Source: Verrucomicrobiaceae bacterium
GTDB taxonomy: Bacteria > Verrucomicrobiota > Verrucomicrobiae > Verrucomicrobiales > Akkermansiaceae
Assembly (NCBI GenBank): GCA_947372405.1
Contig: CANBTO010000176.1
Coordinates: 1 to 9,017, forward strand
Reading direction: 5' to 3'
Length of the DNA stretch: 9,017 nt
Shown here: positions 7,186-9,017 of the stretch, one piece after another
Position numbering within the stretch: position 1 is the stretch's first letter
Layout: every line of letters begins with the position of its first letter
Notes under the pieces: generated by a model
The model's input: only the letters and a program-made list of their open reading frames with translations
What the model was told of the DNA's origin: nothing
Databases searched by the model: none
Program-made: the position numbers and the translations under genes

Positions 7186-7950
7186 ATGACCACACTGAAA
7201 TCCATACCGACACTTTGTCTTCTCGCGCTGCTGCCAATGACTGCGTTTGCTTGGGAGAAAGACAAACCTGCGACACCGCCGGTAATCCCGCCGAATCCCA
7301 ATCATCTGCCACAGGTGTTGCTGATCGGCGACTCGATTTCCAGCGGCTATCACCCGTTGGTCGCCAAAGCCCTTGAGGGCAAAGCCATTGTGGCCAAGAG
7401 CAGCGATAACGGAGAATCCACAGCAGTAGGAGTCAAGAAAATCGACGGCTGGCTGGGCGACACCAAGTGGGACGTCATCCATTTCAACTGGGGCGTGTGG
7501 GACATGTACGGGTGGCAGTATGCATCGGACGACCGCTCGCCCGCCGCGTATGCCCAACGGCTCGAAACCTTGATCTTACGAATGAAAAAGACCGGTGCCA
7601 AACTGATCTGGGCAACAACCACACCCGTCCCCCCCAAGCCGGAGGGAACCATGCTCAAGCGCTGGAAAACCGAAGTGGTGATCAGTCCGGATCTGGAACG
7701 TCAATATCAGGATGCGGCCTTGCAGGTCATGAAAAAACATGAGGTGCAGGTGGATGATCTGTATGCATTGTTGAAGCCCCACCAGAGTGAATTCCAGAAG
7801 GATGACAATGTGCACTTTTCGCAAGCAGCATCCGGCCTGATGGCTAAGCAGGTTGCGGACTGCATCCTGAAAAACCTTGGCGACGAAGGTCTCAACGGTG
7901 GACCGGCTGCGGGAACCTTACCGAAAACGGATTCCAAATCCCAACCTTGA
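7186..7950 (+). CDS. Exported SGNH/GDSL-family hydrolase (probable carbohydrate esterase)
   Basis: This is a 254-residue protein counted from ATG 7186. The frame is open from ATG 7138, but that start overlaps the GH127 gene, while 7186 gives a clean signal peptide (MTTLKSIPTLCLLALLPMTAFA, cleavage before WEK). SGNH blocks are in order: LLIGDSISSGY (nucleophile S50), SSDNGES with G76 (block II oxyanion), FNWGVWD with N101 (block III), and DNVHFS with D207 and H210 (block V catalytic Asp/His). All four catalytic or oxyanion residues are therefore present. Block III reads NWGVWD where many relatives have NWGLHD. Such proteins are usually acetyl- or other acylesterases; the position between GH127 and GH2 genes suggests de-esterification of the same polysaccharide. 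The last 20 residues are a polar tail. It lies 25 nt after GH127, without a clear Shine-Dalgarno site. The exact ester is unknown. Confidence 0.87.
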   Translation: MTTLKSIPTLCLLALLPMTAFAWEKDKPATPPVIPPNPNHLPQVLLIGDSISSGYHPLVAKALEGKAIVAKSSDNGESTAVGVKKIDGWLGDTKWDVIHFNWGVWDMYGWQYASDDRSPAAYAQRLETLILRMKKTGAKLIWATTTPVPPKPEGTMLKRWKTEVVISPDLERQYQDAALQVMKKHEVQVDDLYALLKPHQSEFQKDDNVHFSQAASGLMAKQVADCILKNLGDEGLNGGPAAGTLPKTDSKSQP

Positions 7951-7953
7951 GGA
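7949..7953 (+). promoter_or_regulatory. Shine-Dalgarno site for the GH2 gene
   Basis: GAGGA overlaps the stop codon of the SGNH gene (TGA 7948-7950) and lies 10 nt before ATG 7964. This supports that start and co-translation with the upstream gene. Confidence 0.55.
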
Positions 7954-7963
7954 CAGTCAGGAT

Positions 7964-9017
7964 ATGAAACGGCTTATACAACATGCATCATTCGTCGGCG
8001 CGCTGCTGTTTTCAGCGGACTGCAACGCCAGAGCTGTGGAATCCATATCACTTGCTGGCGACTGGCGGTTTGAAATCGCCGGAACCAACTTGGAAGGATT
8101 CGCGCATGAGTTGCCTGGGAAGATCAAGCTGCCTGGAACCATCGACGACGCCCGTCTCGGTCCGCCAAACACCAAAGCGCCCACACTCGAAGGACCATGG
8201 CGGCTGTCCGATTACGCCGGACCGGCGTGGTATCAGCGTGACATCGATATTCCCGCGAAGTGGTCGGGCCGGCGCGTGACGTTGTTTTTGGAACGCTGCC
8301 GCTGGGTTACGACCGTATGGCTGGACGACAAACGCATCGGCTCGCAAGACAGCCTCATCGCGCCGCATGTCCATGATTTAGGCACGGGCATCGCGCCGGG
8401 AAAACACCGGCTCACCATCTGCGTGGACAACACGGACAAGATCCCGTTGGGAAAATTCGTTTCGGCACTGCGCGGCGGCACTTGGGGCAACATGAACGGC
8501 ATCGTCGGTCGTATCGAATTAGCCGCCACGCCGCCGGTGTGGATTGACGACGTGCAGGTCTATCCCGACGTGGATAAAAAAATCGCGAAGGTTGTCGTGA
8601 AAATCGGCAACGCGACCGGTAAAGCCGGCAGTGGCACCGTCAAAGCCGGGACAAAGACGGGCTCGGCAACTTGGGACGAAAAGGGCGGTCAGGCCGAGTT
8701 GGAAGTGGATGTGGCCGACGAGAAACCATGGGATGAATTTTCTCCCAACTTAACTGAGCTGACGGTGACATTGGGCGACGATCAGCGCGCAGTGAGTTTT
8801 GGCATGCGCAAGTTTGCGGCGCGCGGCACGCAGTTCACGCTGAATGACCGGCCAATTTATCTGCGCGGTACGCTGGAATGTTCCGTGTTTCCGTTGACCG
8901 GTTATCCGCCGACGGACGTGGAATCCTGGCGCAAAATCTACCAGATTGAAAAATCCTACGGCCTGAATTTCATCCGGTTTCACTCGTGGTGTCCGCCGGA
9001 AGCGGCGTTCACGGCGG
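7964..9017 (+). CDS. Exported GH2 (beta-galactosidase-type) glycoside hydrolase, N-terminal part, cut by window edge
   Basis: From ATG 7964 the frame stays open for 351 codons to the window end, so only the N-terminal part is seen. A signal peptide precedes a likely cleavage after NARA (about residue 24). Residues about 26-190 form the GH2 jelly-roll sugar-binding domain (LAGDWRF, IKLPGTID, GPAWYQRDIDIP, RVTLFLERCRWVTTVWLDDKRIG, GKHRLTICVDN, GGTWGNMNGIVGRIEL). About 192-285 is the Ig-like domain, ending in FGMRKF. From about 290 the TIM barrel begins (FTLNDRPIYLRG, then YGLNFIRFHSWCPPEAAF), a pattern common in GH2-like proteins of Verrucomicrobiota and Bacteroidota. The catalytic acid/base and nucleophile glutamates would lie beyond the window, so activity cannot be judged. 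It starts 13 nt after the SGNH gene and probably shares its transcript. The sugar could be beta-galactose, glucuronate, mannose or another; the family call is firm. Confidence 0.87.
   Translation, partial: MKRLIQHASFVGALLFSADCNARAVESISLAGDWRFEIAGTNLEGFAHELPGKIKLPGTIDDARLGPPNTKAPTLEGPWRLSDYAGPAWYQRDIDIPAKWSGRRVTLFLERCRWVTTVWLDDKRIGSQDSLIAPHVHDLGTGIAPGKHRLTICVDNTDKIPLGKFVSALRGGTWGNMNGIVGRIELAATPPVWIDDVQVYPDVDKKIAKVVVKIGNATGKAGSGTVKAGTKTGSATWDEKGGQAELEVDVADEKPWDEFSPNLTELTVTLGDDQRAVSFGMRKFAARGTQFTLNDRPIYLRGTLECSVFPLTGYPPTDVESWRKIYQIEKSYGLNFIRFHSWCPPEAAFTA

Noticed and set aside
8048..8529. Overlapping minus-strand frames under the start of the GH2 gene
   Set aside because: The plus strand has a ribosome site, a signal peptide and continuous GH2 domain sequence here, so these are shadows.

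Overview
This window reads as part of a carbohydrate-degradation locus from a PVC-type bacterium, most likely Verrucomicrobiota; Planctomycetota, Lentisphaerota or Kiritimatiellota are also possible. The basis is moderately GC-rich coding sequence, a run of secreted glycoside hydrolases and SGNH/SASA esterases, several starts without Shine-Dalgarno sites, and protein styles familiar from that group. No rRNA, marker gene or neighbouring genome is visible, so the taxonomy is an inference.

Layout, all on the plus strand: (1) 19-711, a small exported SASA/DUF303-type esterase-like protein that lacks the catalytic N-terminal half and looks degenerate. (2) 712-4470, a 1252-residue exported protein with a beta-propeller-like N-terminal half, an Ala/Pro linker and a GH95 (alpha-L-fucosidase/alpha-L-galactosidase family) C-terminal half. 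(3) 4467-4712, the broken 5' end of an SGNH-hydrolase gene, followed by a short A/T-rich spacer. (4) 4740-7160, an exported GH127/DUF1680 enzyme (beta-L-arabinofuranosidase family) with an N-terminal discoidin-like domain and the Cys/Glu zinc-site residues intact. (5) 7186-7950, an intact exported SGNH hydrolase. (6) 7964 to the window edge, the N-terminal 351 codons of an exported GH2 (beta-galactosidase-type) enzyme that runs off the end.

The genes are tightly packed: 0-nt spacing at 711/712, an ATGA overlap at 4467-4470, and gaps of 25 and 13 nt downstream. They probably form one or two transcription units, with a possible internal promoter in the 4713-4739 spacer. All intact products carry export signals. 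Working together they would remove alpha-L-fucose or L-galactose (GH95), beta-L-arabinofuranose (GH127), ester groups (SGNH) and beta-galactose or a related sugar (GH2) from a decorated polysaccharide. A plant cell-wall glycan such as a pectic side chain or arabinogalactan/extensin, or an algal fucan, would fit. No SusC/SusD pair, sulfatase, regulator, tRNA, CRISPR array or transposase is visible.

The most notable points are the propeller-GH95 fusion, the decay of two separate esterase-type genes in an otherwise intact cluster, and a short ACTCAAA element placed just before several starts. I do not see a clearly new defence or mobile system.
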